In this document: positions 32,403 to 40,681 of the stretch, piece after piece | Layout of the letters: each line of letters opens with the position of its first letter | Numbering within the stretch: the stretch's first letter is position 1 | Source: Clostridiales bacterium | Lineage (GTDB): Bacteria; Bacillota_A; Clostridia; Oscillospirales; Oscillospiraceae | NCBI GenBank assembly: GCA_004553625.1 | Contig: SFKX01000008.1 | Span: 1-64,000, forward strand | Direction: 5' to 3' | DNA: 64,000 bases | Notes under the pieces: model-generated | Seen by the model: only the letters and a program-made list of their open reading frames with translations | What the model was told of the DNA's origin: nothing | Databases searched by the model: none | Position numbers and translations under genes: made by a program

Positions 32403-33413
32403 TTACATTTCCTCCTTATCCGGCCGGAACATGCCCAGTCTCGCGGCCTCGCTTAGTGCCGCCCTGGGCATGACCCGCCAGGGTCCGTTTCGCAATACGG
32501 TGAACGTGACCTCGTCCCCGGGGTCCACGCGCAACTCGCGCTCCCCGTCGAGGGCTATCATGTGCCGCGCCTGGGCCAGGAAGCGGAAACCCTCGCCCAG
32601 CTCCAGGCGGCGTACGCCGGTTACGCCCACCTCCGTGAGCACTCCCGCGGCTATCGGCGCCGTGACGCGCCTGCCTCCTCCGCCGAGCTCGACGGCCAGA
32701 GCACAGTCGTCCCTGTCCTCCACTATGCCGCAGACACCCGCCACAGCGGAAAAGCCGATGGTCGCCGGGTGGCAGCGCGAGGCGACGATAAGCCGCATCC
32801 GCTCCGCGTCCCAGATCGCCCTCGCCCCGGCGAAGAAGTCGTCCGAGACCACGGCGTCTATGAGCGCGATGTCACGCAGCTGCCCGTTCACGCGGACCTC
32901 TATGCGCTTGTCCCGGAGACAGCAGCCGTAGGGCTCCGGCATGAGCGAGACCGCAGCCGCGGCCATGCCCGCCACCGTGCCTTCCATAAGCGTGGGGTAG
33001 ACGTTGTTCGTCCCGGTGGAGACGGAGAGCATCGGAACTTCCGCTATGCCCTTGGCAGCGGCCCGGCTCGTGCCGTCTCCGCCCAGGACCACCACGCAGC
33101 CGACGCCCTGCTCCTCCAGCATCCGCGCCGCCCGGGTCGTATCCTCCTGCGCGGCCTCTATCTCGAAGTCCAGCAGCTCCACCTGCGCCCGGAGCACTCC
33201 GTCGCTCTCCAGGCCCTCGCGCACCGCCCAGCCAATCATGAAGGTCTCCGGCATGAACAGGACCCGCTCTATGCCCAGGCCCTGCGCCGCCAGCACGATG
33301 CGCTTGCAGATGTTCACCTTCTCGTTGTTGTCTATCGTCGTCGCATAGGAGACGAGGCGCCGGATATCCTTGCCCGACGCCGGGTTGGCTATGACGCCTA
33401 TCGTCCTGTTCAA
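32403..33413 (-). CDS. acoX: AcoX-like ATP-NAD kinase family protein
   Basis: The start is taken as TTG 33413, because gagagg lies seven bases upstream and the protein then begins NRTIGVIANPASGKDIRRL; earlier codons overlap that ribosome site. The 336-residue protein has the NAD/diacylglycerol-kinase signature VVVLGGDGTSRAAAKG (about residues 95-110), PMLSVSTGTNNVYP and a beta-rich C-terminal half with DAVVSDDFFAGARAIWD. AcoX proteins occur in acetoin dehydrogenase operons and are not essential for the in vitro activity; their role is unclear, possibly supply or repair of a nucleotide cofactor. It lies between E1-beta and E2, the standard AcoX position, and is preceded by a terminator-like hairpin. 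Confidence 0.87.
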   Translation of the reverse strand: MNRTIGVIANPASGKDIRRLVSYATTIDNNEKVNICKRIVLAAQGLGIERVLFMPETFMIGWAVREGLESDGVLRAQVELLDFEIEAAQEDTTRAARMLEEQGVGCVVVLGGDGTSRAAAKGIAEVPMLSVSTGTNNVYPTLMEGTVAGMAAAAVSLMPEPYGCCLRDKRIEVRVNGQLRDIALIDAVVSDDFFAGARAIWDAERMRLIVASRCHPATIGFSAVAGVCGIVEDRDDCALAVELGGGGRRVTAPIAAGVLTEVGVTGVRRLELGEGFRFLAQARHMIALDGERELRVDPGDEVTFTVLRNGPWRVMPRAALSEAARLGMFRPDKEEM

Positions 33414-33427
33414 ACGCAACACCTCTC

Positions 33428-33465
33428 AAAAAAGGCCCGCAGAGCCGGTGGAGCGCCTGCGGGCC
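33428..33465 (-). terminator. Internal terminator-like hairpin between E1-beta and acoX
   Basis: On the leftward RNA GGCCCGCAG / CTGCGGGCC form a 9-bp stem followed by TTTTTT. This is a convincing intrinsic terminator inside the operon; it would cut down expression of acoX, E2 and E3 relative to E1. Confidence 0.75.
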
Positions 33466-33480
33466 TGACCGTCGCCTGGT

Positions 33481-34445
33481 TTAGAACATCTTCTTTGCCG
33501 CCACAAGGATATCCTGGGCGTTCGGGATGTAGTACTGCTCGAGGTTCGGGGCGAAGGGGACCGGCGTATCAAGGGCACCGATGCGGATTACCGGCGCGTC
33601 GAGGTAGTCGAAGAACTCCTCGCCGATGATTGCGCTGATCTCGCCGCCGTAGCCGCCGCGCTTGACCTCCTCAGTTATCACGATGGCCTTGTGCGTCTTG
33701 GCGATGCTCTCGCCTATGAGCTCCTTGTCCAGGGGGTAGAGGCTGCGCAGGTCGATGACCTCTACGCCTATGCCCTCCGCGGCGAGCTTTTCAGCCGCCT
33801 CGAGCGCGTCGTAGACCTGTCTGCCGTAAGTGATGATGGAGAGGTCCCCGCCCTCGCGGGCCACGCGGCCCTTGCCCAGGGGGATGGGCTCAAGGCTCGA
33901 GACCTCGCCCTTCATGCCGAGCAGGACCTTCTGCTCGAAGTACATGACGGGGTTGTCGTCGTCTATGGCAGAGAGCATGAGGCCCAGGGCGTCCTGCGCG
34001 CAGGAGGGGTATACGACCTTCAGGCCGGGAACGTGGGTCAGCCAGGCCTCAAGGCTCTGGGAATGCTGCGCCGCAGCGCCGGTGCCGGCGCCCGCCGGGA
34101 GGCGGACGACCATAGGCATCGAGATCTTGCCGCCGAACATATAGCGCATCTTCGCCGCCTGGTTCACGAGCTGGTCCATGCCGACCGTCAGGAAGTCGCA
34201 GAACATCAGCTCCGCAATGGGCCGGAGCCCGGTCGCCGCCGCGCCTACCGCGCAGCCTATGATGGCGCCCTCGGAAATGGGCGTGTCGCGCACTCTCTCG
34301 GGGCCGAACTCGTCGAACATACCGGCGGATACGCCGAAGCAGCCGCCAAAGGCGCCGACGTCCTCGCCGAAGAGGACGACGTTCGGGTTCTCGCGCATGC
34401 GTATGCTCATGCCCTCGCGGATGGCCTCCGCATAAGTCATCATCG

Positions 34446-34449
<4 letters not shown>
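33481..34449 (-). CDS. acoB: Acetoin-type dehydrogenase E1 beta subunit
   Basis: The 322-residue beta chain contains MMTYAEAIREGMSIRMRENP, the ThDP glutamate region DTPISEGAIIGCAVGAAAT (about residues 56-74) and QAAKMRYMFGGKISMPMVVR (about 97-116). It continues with AAQHSQSLEAWLTHVPGLKV and the C-terminal IDLRSLYPLDKELIGESIAK. Its ATG overlaps the stop of the alpha gene as ATGA, so the alpha2beta2 partners are made together. The sequence and the accompanying acoX, lipoyl-E3 and AcoR-like genes point to acetoin rather than pyruvate as substrate, giving acetaldehyde and acetyl-CoA, but this is by analogy. Confidence 0.94.
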
Positions 34450-35432
<983 letters not shown>

Positions 35433-35445
35433 TTGTTGACCTCCT

Positions 35446-35805
35446 TCATTCCGTGATGAATACTTCCACGGCGGCCAATGCCGCCTCGATGCTCCTGTCC
35501 CTGTCTCCGAAGTCCCGGATGCACAGGCCCTCCGCAGTCAGGCCTCCCTTCACCGCGCGGACCTCCACCGTGCCGACCGGCAGCTCCTCCGCAACGGCGG
35601 AGCAGTCCACTTCCTCCGGCCGCGGCACCGCCACCGTCGCCACGATGTGTACCTGCCGCGTGAAGTCCGTCAGCCCCAGTACGTCCTCTAGTCCACAGAG
35701 GCAGCTGCGGGATACCGCGTCCCGTACCGCCTTCCTGGCCGCTTTCGTCACGTCCTGGCCGTGAAAGTCCGTACCCATTCCAAACTCTACGATGAATTTC
35801 TTCAA
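35446..35805 (-). CDS. Lin0512 family protein
   Basis: The start is TTG 35805 (KKFIVEFGMGTDFHGQDVTK), supported by gagaggtgaggg just upstream. An ATG at 35841 would lie at the predicted transcription start, so it is unlikely. The 119-residue protein has VEFGMGTDFHGQDVTKAARK at the start, VHIVATVAVPRPEEVD in the middle and RDFGDRDRSIEAALAAVEV near the end, a pattern I associate with the uncharacterised Lin0512 family. It is the first gene of the second dehydrogenase operon. No function is known; position suggests a small accessory or assembly factor. The family call is from memory. Confidence 0.75.
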   Translation of the reverse strand: MKKFIVEFGMGTDFHGQDVTKAARKAVRDAVSRSCLCGLEDVLGLTDFTRQVHIVATVAVPRPEEVDCSAVAEELPVGTVEVRAVKGGLTAEGLCIRDFGDRDRSIEAALAAVEVFITE

Positions 35806-35845
35806 ACCCTCACCTCTCTTTGCCGTTTCCAAATTTCCCATTCAA

Positions 35846-35874
35846 AGTATATACTACCGTCTCAAAATTCTCAA
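35846..35874 (-). promoter_or_regulatory. sigmaA-type promoter of the acetoin-type operon
   Basis: On the minus strand TTGAGA (35874-35869), 17 bases, TATACT (35851-35846) give a strong housekeeping promoter with start near 35839. The -35 hexamer is itself one of a pair of TTGAGA direct repeats (the other at 35865-35860 in the spacer). I found no GG-N10-GC sigma54 element between this point and the regulator gene. Confidence 0.68.
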
Positions 35875-35950
35875 GTTAATTCCTGCAATTTCAATTTTTT
35901 CGGCGGCAAGGACAAGCTAAAGGCAGTTAATTAGGGCCATTTTCATAAAT

Positions 35951-36041
35951 TGTGAGAATTTTCACAGAAAAAACGAGACGGAACCTGGCGTTCCGTCTCG
36001 TTTTCTTGAGAATCGTATCAAATTGTCTCAAAATATTGAGA
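35951..36041. promoter_or_regulatory. TGAGA half-site cluster upstream of the acetoin-type operon
   Basis: TGTGAGAATTTTCACA (35951-35966) is a 16-base near-palindrome. TTGAGA occurs at 36006-36011, and TCTCAA-AATA-TTGAGA (36026-36041) is an inverted repeat with perfect 6-base arms. Similar half-sites occur at 35860-35874 and around the lplA promoter. They are candidate binding sites of the AcoR-like protein encoded next door. Confidence 0.5.
35970..36004. terminator. Bidirectional terminator after the AcoR-like gene
   Basis: A perfect 15-bp stem AAAACGAGACGGAAC / GTTCCGTCTCGTTTT with a CTGGC loop lies 50 bases past the stop codon of the regulator. It separates the lplA-regulator transcript from the promoter at 35846-35874. 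Confidence 0.9.
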
Positions 36042-36054
36042 ATGGTGCGACGAC

Positions 36055-37983
36055 CTACCTCAAGCTTTTGAGGTCTATGCCGCAGCGTTTTATCCTCCTA
36101 TAGAGGGTGGCGCGGCTGGTGCCGAGGCGTTTTGCGGCCTCCTCCACGTCTCCGCCGGAGAGGGTGAGCGCGGCCAGAAGTTCGCCGGCCTCACCTGAGT
36201 CCTGCCGTTCCTGGGGTTTGGGTCCGGGCAGGAGCGCCAGGCGGATACTCTGGGCATCCAGCTCGCCCCCCGCGGCGGAGTAGTAGGCGCGCTCGAGGCT
36301 GTTCTGGAGCTCCCGAACGTTGCCGGGCCAGTCGTACTCCATAAGACCGGAGAGGAACTCCGCTGTCATGTTCCGCTCCTGCTCTCCGGACATGGCGTTA
36401 AGCCGGGAGAGAAAGTGCTCAGCGCACAGGCCGATGTCTCCGGGCCGCTCGCGCAGGGGCGGTATCTCGAGCTTCAGGACGTTGAGGCGGTAGTAGAGGT
36501 CCTGGCGGAAGCCTCCCTCGGCGGCGAGCTGCTCGAGTCTCCGGTTGGTGGAGGCGATGATGCGGATATCCAGCTCTATCTCCTGGCCGCCACCGACTCG
36601 GGTTATGGAGTGCGTCTCCACGGCGCGCAGGAGCTTGGGCTGGAATTCTATGGGTAGTTCGCCAATCTCGTCAAGGAATAGGGTGCCGTGATTTGCCAGC
36701 TCGAAGCGGCCGGGGTTGCCCTCCGCGGACTGCGCGCCGGGGAAGGCGCCGGCCTCGTAGCCGAAGAGCTCGCGCTCGAGCAGGTCGCGCGGTATGGAGG
36801 CGCAGTTTATCGCCACGAAGGGTCCCTCGGCCCGGCTGCTCTCGTTGTGCATGGCCTGGGCAAAGAGCTCCTTGCCCGTGCCGCTCTCGCCTTCTATGAG
36901 GATATTCCCGTCATATCGGGCGTAGCGCCGGGCGAGGGCGATGGTCTTTTTCATTACCGGATCGCGGGTGTAGATGTCCTGGAAGGTGTAGATGGCCCGG
37001 TTCCCGCTGACCTTGTTCACGGAGTCGATGAGGTGTTTCTGCTTCTTGAGCGTGACGCAGAGGGTCCGCGTCACATAGTCCATGGATGGGCTGACGGAGA
37101 CCGAACAGTGCAGCACACCCTCGGACGTTATGAGCCGCGAGTCATCGGCAAAGCAGCGGCTGCCTCGCCGCCAGTCCATGGCGTCCCAGCCTATGTCCGG
37201 CATGAGGGGGCGGAAGTCCCGGCCGCGCAGTTCCTCCAGGTCCTGACCCAGCAGCCTGCCTGCGGCGCTGTTTATCCAGATGGCCCTGTAGTCGTCCTGG
37301 CTCAGGAGGACGATACCGTCTGCGCTGCTTTCGAGCGCTGTGCGCATGAGCTCCGCGTTGTGCAGGAGGTTCAGCTTGCCCTCTATGCCGTAGACCGCCG
37401 CCAGCACGACGGCCAGGGTGTGGTCATGGACACCGGAGGCGTCTCCGGACATGTTGAAGCAGCCGATTACCTCGCCGTTCACGCCGTGTATCGGCGCGGC
37501 GGAGCAGGTCCAGCCGTGGTGAGTGCGGCAATAGTGCTCCGGGCCGACCATCTGTATGGGCGTGTCGCAGTCCAGCGCAACGCTTATCGCGTTGGTACCC
37601 ACGCTGAGGTTCGACCAGAGCGCGCCCGGGACGAAGCGCAGGTCCTCCGTCCGCTCCATGATTGACTCGTCCCCCATCGTCGCCAGCACATAGCCCGCGC
37701 TGTCCGTCAGGACCATGAGAAAGCCCGTCCTGCGGACGATGTCGAACACGCTCTGCATGATCGGCAGCGCGGTCTCCATGAGCGTGCTGTTGGCCTCGCG
37801 TATGGAGCGGAACACAGCTTCGTCCACGCGGCGGCCCAGTCCGCCGTTCGGGTCCACGCCGGCCTCGCGGCACTTCTTCCAGCACTCGGCCACGGCGGGC
37901 TGCACGGAGCTGTCCAGCCGGCCCTCGTATACGTATGACGCCCAGATCTCCTCGAGCCTTTTAAGGTCCTTCATTTTCCCCAT
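36055..37983 (-). CDS. AcoR-like enhancer-binding-protein-type regulator with GAFPGA loop
   Basis: The 642-residue protein has a GAF-like sensor (about residues 60-215), a PAS-like segment (about 220-330), an AAA+ domain (about 335-560) and a Fis-type C-terminal helix-turn-helix (EEAAKRLGTSRATLYRRIKR). Walker A is GESGTGKE (365-372) and Walker B is GTLFLDEIGELP. The sigma54-contact loop, normally GAFTGA, reads GAFPGA at 412-417 (codons at 36733-36750). AcoR-type proteins sense acetoin-like ligands and activate aco operons with sigma54. The Thr-to-Pro change and the sigmaA-type promoter next door make classical sigma54 activation doubtful. It overlaps lplA by 23 bases and is probably transcribed with it. 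Confidence 0.92.
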   Translation of the reverse strand: MGKMKDLKRLEEIWASYVYEGRLDSSVQPAVAECWKKCREAGVDPNGGLGRRVDEAVFRSIREANSTLMETALPIMQSVFDIVRRTGFLMVLTDSAGYVLATMGDESIMERTEDLRFVPGALWSNLSVGTNAISVALDCDTPIQMVGPEHYCRTHHGWTCSAAPIHGVNGEVIGCFNMSGDASGVHDHTLAVVLAAVYGIEGKLNLLHNAELMRTALESSADGIVLLSQDDYRAIWINSAAGRLLGQDLEELRGRDFRPLMPDIGWDAMDWRRGSRCFADDSRLITSEGVLHCSVSVSPSMDYVTRTLCVTLKKQKHLIDSVNKVSGNRAIYTFQDIYTRDPVMKKTIALARRYARYDGNILIEGESGTGKELFAQAMHNESSRAEGPFVAINCASIPRDLLERELFGYEAGAFPGAQSAEGNPGRFELANHGTLFLDEIGELPIEFQPKLLRAVETHSITRVGGGQEIELDIRIIASTNRRLEQLAAEGGFRQDLYYRLNVLKLEIPPLRERPGDIGLCAEHFLSRLNAMSGEQERNMTAEFLSGLMEYDWPGNVRELQNSLERAYYSAAGGELDAQSIRLALLPGPKPQERQDSGEAGELLAALTLSGGDVEEAAKRLGTSRATLYRRIKRCGIDLKSLR

Positions 37984-38971
37984 CCTCCCCGAATATCAAG
38001 CCAAGTATCTCTTCCAGGCCTATTCCGCCGAAGTATTCCCTCAGCGGCAGTCCGCGGAGCGCCTCCTCCAGCTCCCCGCGCTCAAACCTCCGGCCGAGTA
38101 ATGCCTCCCGCGCCGGACCGCAGTCCCGCAGCGCAAGGAAGTCCCCAAATATCGCCGCATCCCTTATCCTGCCCGCGTGCAGGTCCAGGCACAGCTCCAG
38201 GCTCCCCGCCGGAAAGCGTCGCCGCACCCGGAAGCCGAAGTCCGGCGAGCGGCCCCAGTTCCAGTCCCAGGAGCCGTATTTCTCTTCCGCGATGCGCCTG
38301 ACCTCCGCGAGCTCCGCCTCATCCAGGCTCTCACGCACCAGACCGTCCCGGCCCAGCTCCGCCAGGATCGCGGTCCAGAATTCCCGCAGCTCCATGTCTC
38401 CGGGCAGGCAGTCCCTTATGTTGCACACCCGGCTGCGCACGCTCTGCGCCGCCTTGGAGCGGAACTTCTCCGGGTCCGCCCGGAGCGCGCCCGAGAGCAT
38501 CTCCGCGTCCGAGTCGAAAAGCAGGGTCCCGTGGTGCAGGACCCGCCCGCCGCTCAGCCGCTGCGCCGTGCCGGATACTTTTTTCCCGTCGATGCATATG
38601 TCGTTGCGCCCGGAGAGCTCCGCCCGGACGCCCAGCGCCTCCAGCGCCCGGCAGACCGGCCGTGCCAGGACCTCCATGCTCAGCTGCGCGGGGTCCTCCG
38701 CGTCCGTGATGAAGGAATAGTTCAAGTTCCCCAAGTCGTGATACACCGCTCCGCCGCCCGTCATCCTCCGGACCACGCGGATGCCGTGCCGCCTGATAAA
38801 GGCCGGATCGACCTCCTCCGCGGCGTTCTGGTTCAGGCCGATGATGACCGAATCCGCGTTCTGCCAGAGCAGCAGCCAGTCGCCCTGCCTGCGGTTTTCC
38901 AGCACAAACTCCTCAAAGGCAAGGTTATACCTCGCGTCCGTGCTCCCTGTCTCCAGATAGTGCAGCGCCAT
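37961..38971 (-). CDS. lplA: Lipoate-protein ligase A
   Basis: The start is ATG 38971, served by gacggagg; upstream in-frame codons precede the promoter. The 336-residue protein begins MALHYLETGSTDARYNLAFE and has the adenylation-site motifs WQNADSVIIGLNQNA and RRMTGGGAVYHDLGNLNYSF (about residues 69-88). DICIDGKKVSGTAQRLSGGR (about 125-144) and the C-terminal accessory domain follow. It activates free lipoate with ATP and attaches it to the E2, E3 and free lipoyl domains encoded in this window. Its place ahead of the regulator of the dehydrogenase operon fits coordinated supply of the cofactor. Confidence 0.95.
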   Translation of the reverse strand: MALHYLETGSTDARYNLAFEEFVLENRRQGDWLLLWQNADSVIIGLNQNAAEEVDPAFIRRHGIRVVRRMTGGGAVYHDLGNLNYSFITDAEDPAQLSMEVLARPVCRALEALGVRAELSGRNDICIDGKKVSGTAQRLSGGRVLHHGTLLFDSDAEMLSGALRADPEKFRSKAAQSVRSRVCNIRDCLPGDMELREFWTAILAELGRDGLVRESLDEAELAEVRRIAEEKYGSWDWNWGRSPDFGFRVRRRFPAGSLELCLDLHAGRIRDAAIFGDFLALRDCGPAREALLGRRFERGELEEALRGLPLREYFGGIGLEEILGLIFGEDGENEGP

Positions 38972-38983
38972 GAGAAACCTCCG

Positions 38984-39050
38984 TCTCAGTATTTGAGAAA
39001 AGTATAGCCGATTTCCCCCGGCAAGGCAAGCGTTTCTCAAAAAATCTCAG
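38984..39050 (-). promoter_or_regulatory. lplA promoter with TGAGA repeats
   Basis: On the minus strand TTGCCT (39029-39024), 17 bases and TATACT (39006-39001) form a housekeeping promoter with start near 38994. Upstream, 39050-39035 holds the direct repeats CTGAGA and TTGAGA. Over the start site, TCTCAGTATTTGAGA (38984-38998) is an inverted repeat. The same half-sites occur at the acetoin-type operon, so one regulator may act at both. Confidence 0.6.
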
Positions 39051-39061
39051 CCCCAGGGCGC

Positions 39062-39087
39062 AAAAATCCCGGAGCGCGGGCTCCGGG
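39062..39087 (-). terminator. Terminator of the ymdB-sbcDC-DMT operon
   Basis: CCCGGAGC / GCTCCGGG (39068-39087) with a GCGG loop is followed on the leftward RNA by ATTTTTG. It comes 8 bases after the stop of the DMT transporter gene. Confidence 0.78.
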
Positions 39088-39094
39088 TACGGCG

Positions 39095-39961
39095 TTATCG
39101 GTCCCTGACGACGGCCGGCATGGCTATGGCGGAGAGTATGAGGACGAGGCCGAGCAGGCCGAGCGCGCCGATGCTCTCGTGCAGGACGCAGACGCCGAGG
39201 AGAGAGGCGACTGCGGGGTTTATTGCGCAGAACACGCCCGCGCGCTCCGCAGAGATGCGGCTCTGGGCGAGAGGCTGGAGCGTGAAGCCGAAGCAGGTGC
39301 AGACCAGAGCGAGCGCGGCGACCATGCCCCACTGCGGGGCGGTCTGAGGCAGGACGGGGGACTCGAAGAGCAGCGAGGCGGCCAGGGCCAGAACGCCCAT
39401 AGTCCCCACCTGGACCACGCCGATGCACAGCGGGTCCTCGGACTCGTGCGAGAAGCGGGCGGTCAGGATGATGGCGCAGGCATAGATGAGCGCGGCGGCA
39501 AGTCCCCAGAAGAGCCCGCCGGAGAGCCCGCCCTGTTCCAGCGCAAGGCAGAGTACACCGAGGAAGGCGGCAATGGTGCTGGCGGCGGTCTTTTTATCGG
39601 GCAGCCGTCTGAGCAGCAGGGCGTCTATGAGAGGGACAAAGACGATGGCGCAGTTCTCCAGCAGGGATACGGAGGAGGAAGAGGCCGTGTGCAGGGCCGT
39701 CAGCTCCGCGCTCATGCAGAGGAAGAAGGCCGTACCGATGGCGGCGCCGGCGAGCAGGGTCCTGCGCCCAATGTGCCGGAGCCTGCGGAAAAACAGGACT
39801 GCGAGGACGGCAAAGGCCAGAAGGCAGCGCACGGCAAGGAGGTTGAAGGTGTCCATCGCCTCCAGCGCCAGCTTGCTGAAGATGAAGGATGTGGCCCTTG
39901 CCGAGATGACCGCCGCCAGGAGCAGTTCGTATCTGTTTATCCGCAGGCCGGCCCGGCGCAT
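39095..39961 (-). CDS. EamA/DMT family transporter
   Basis: The 288-residue protein has ten predicted membrane helices in two repeats, each an EamA-type bundle (first from about residue 10, second from about 150), with EAMDTFNLLAVRCLLAFAVL and SERAGVFCAIN-type blocks (here SAERAGVFCAINPAVASLLG). DMT proteins export or import amino acids, nucleotides or other metabolites; the substrate cannot be read from the sequence. Its ATG overlaps the stop of the upstream B3/B4 gene (TAATG). It ends the operon of YmdB, SbcD, SbcC-like and B3/B4 proteins. Confidence 0.9.
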   Translation of the reverse strand: MRRAGLRINRYELLLAAVISARATSFIFSKLALEAMDTFNLLAVRCLLAFAVLAVLFFRRLRHIGRRTLLAGAAIGTAFFLCMSAELTALHTASSSSVSLLENCAIVFVPLIDALLLRRLPDKKTAASTIAAFLGVLCLALEQGGLSGGLFWGLAAALIYACAIILTARFSHESEDPLCIGVVQVGTMGVLALAASLLFESPVLPQTAPQWGMVAALALVCTCFGFTLQPLAQSRISAERAGVFCAINPAVASLLGVCVLHESIGALGLLGLVLILSAIAMPAVVRDR

Positions 39962-40668
39962 TACAGCTCCGCCTCGAAGGCGGTGTTTTCTCTGTTCACG
40001 AGGCCGACGGCGGTCTTTGCGCCGAAATATTTCTCCAGGCCCGCGGCAAGCTCCTCGCGCGCGGCGAGGACACGGTCCAGGTTTAGGCTCGTGAAGCCGT
40101 CTATGGGGAAGAGCAGGTCGCGCGTCTCGGGGACGATCTTGCCTATCTCACTCTGCCGCCAGGTCCAGCGGCGGGTACGGACCTGTCCGTCGGAGACGTA
40201 TACGACCTCGCCCGGCTCGGGCGTTTCTATCTCGCCCCCGCCGAAGGGTACAAAGCTGTCGCCCGGCTCGGCGTGCCGGACCTCCAGTGCGCGGGAGACG
40301 GTGCCCATGTCGTGCGCGCCTATGGGCAGGCGGTATTTGAGGGACACGGCATTGCCGAAGTCCACGACGGGGCTTATCTCCGGGAAGCCCTTGCCCTTTG
40401 CGATACGGGTGAGCAGGGCCTCGATGGAGCACATAAACTTGTTCGGGTTTATGCCGAGCGCGCGGAAGGCCTCGCGGTAGGGCACTATTTCGGGGGACTC
40501 CTTGACCTTCACGCCCTCGAGCGCCCTTTCGCAGGCGGCTATGCTCTCGTGCAGCAGCGCGGAGACCTCGGGTATCGGCCTCGTGTTGTCCGCGCCCTTC
40601 ACGGCGACGACGCCGAAGCAGGCGTCCGGCAAAAGCTCAAAAACTGAGGGCGAAACTTCAAATCTCAT
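39961..40668 (-). CDS. B3/B4 tRNA-binding domain protein
   Basis: The start is ATG 40668 (MRFEVSPSVFELLPD), nine bases after aaggag, giving 235 residues. The sequence fits free-standing B3/B4 proteins related to the domain of phenylalanyl-tRNA synthetase beta: FGVVAVKGADN, EIVPYREAFRALGINPNKF (about residues 63-81), FPEISPVVDFGNAVSLKYRL (about 96-115) and the late LFPIDGF. In some such proteins the domain hydrolyses mischarged tRNA; others have no known function. The neighbouring DMT transporter is translationally coupled to it, a pairing that suggests an amino-acid-related role (inference). Confidence 0.85.
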   Translation of the reverse strand: MRFEVSPSVFELLPDACFGVVAVKGADNTRPIPEVSALLHESIAACERALEGVKVKESPEIVPYREAFRALGINPNKFMCSIEALLTRIAKGKGFPEISPVVDFGNAVSLKYRLPIGAHDMGTVSRALEVRHAEPGDSFVPFGGGEIETPEPGEVVYVSDGQVRTRRWTWRQSEIGKIVPETRDLLFPIDGFTSLNLDRVLAAREELAAGLEKYFGAKTAVGLVNRENTAFEAEL

Positions 40669-40681
40669 CTTCTGCATCTCC

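Noticed and set aside
35806..36054. Possible sigma54 (-24/-12) promoter upstream of the acetoin-type operon
   Set aside because: I looked for GG-N10-GC with TGGCA/TTGC context on the minus strand and found none. A sigmaA promoter fits better.
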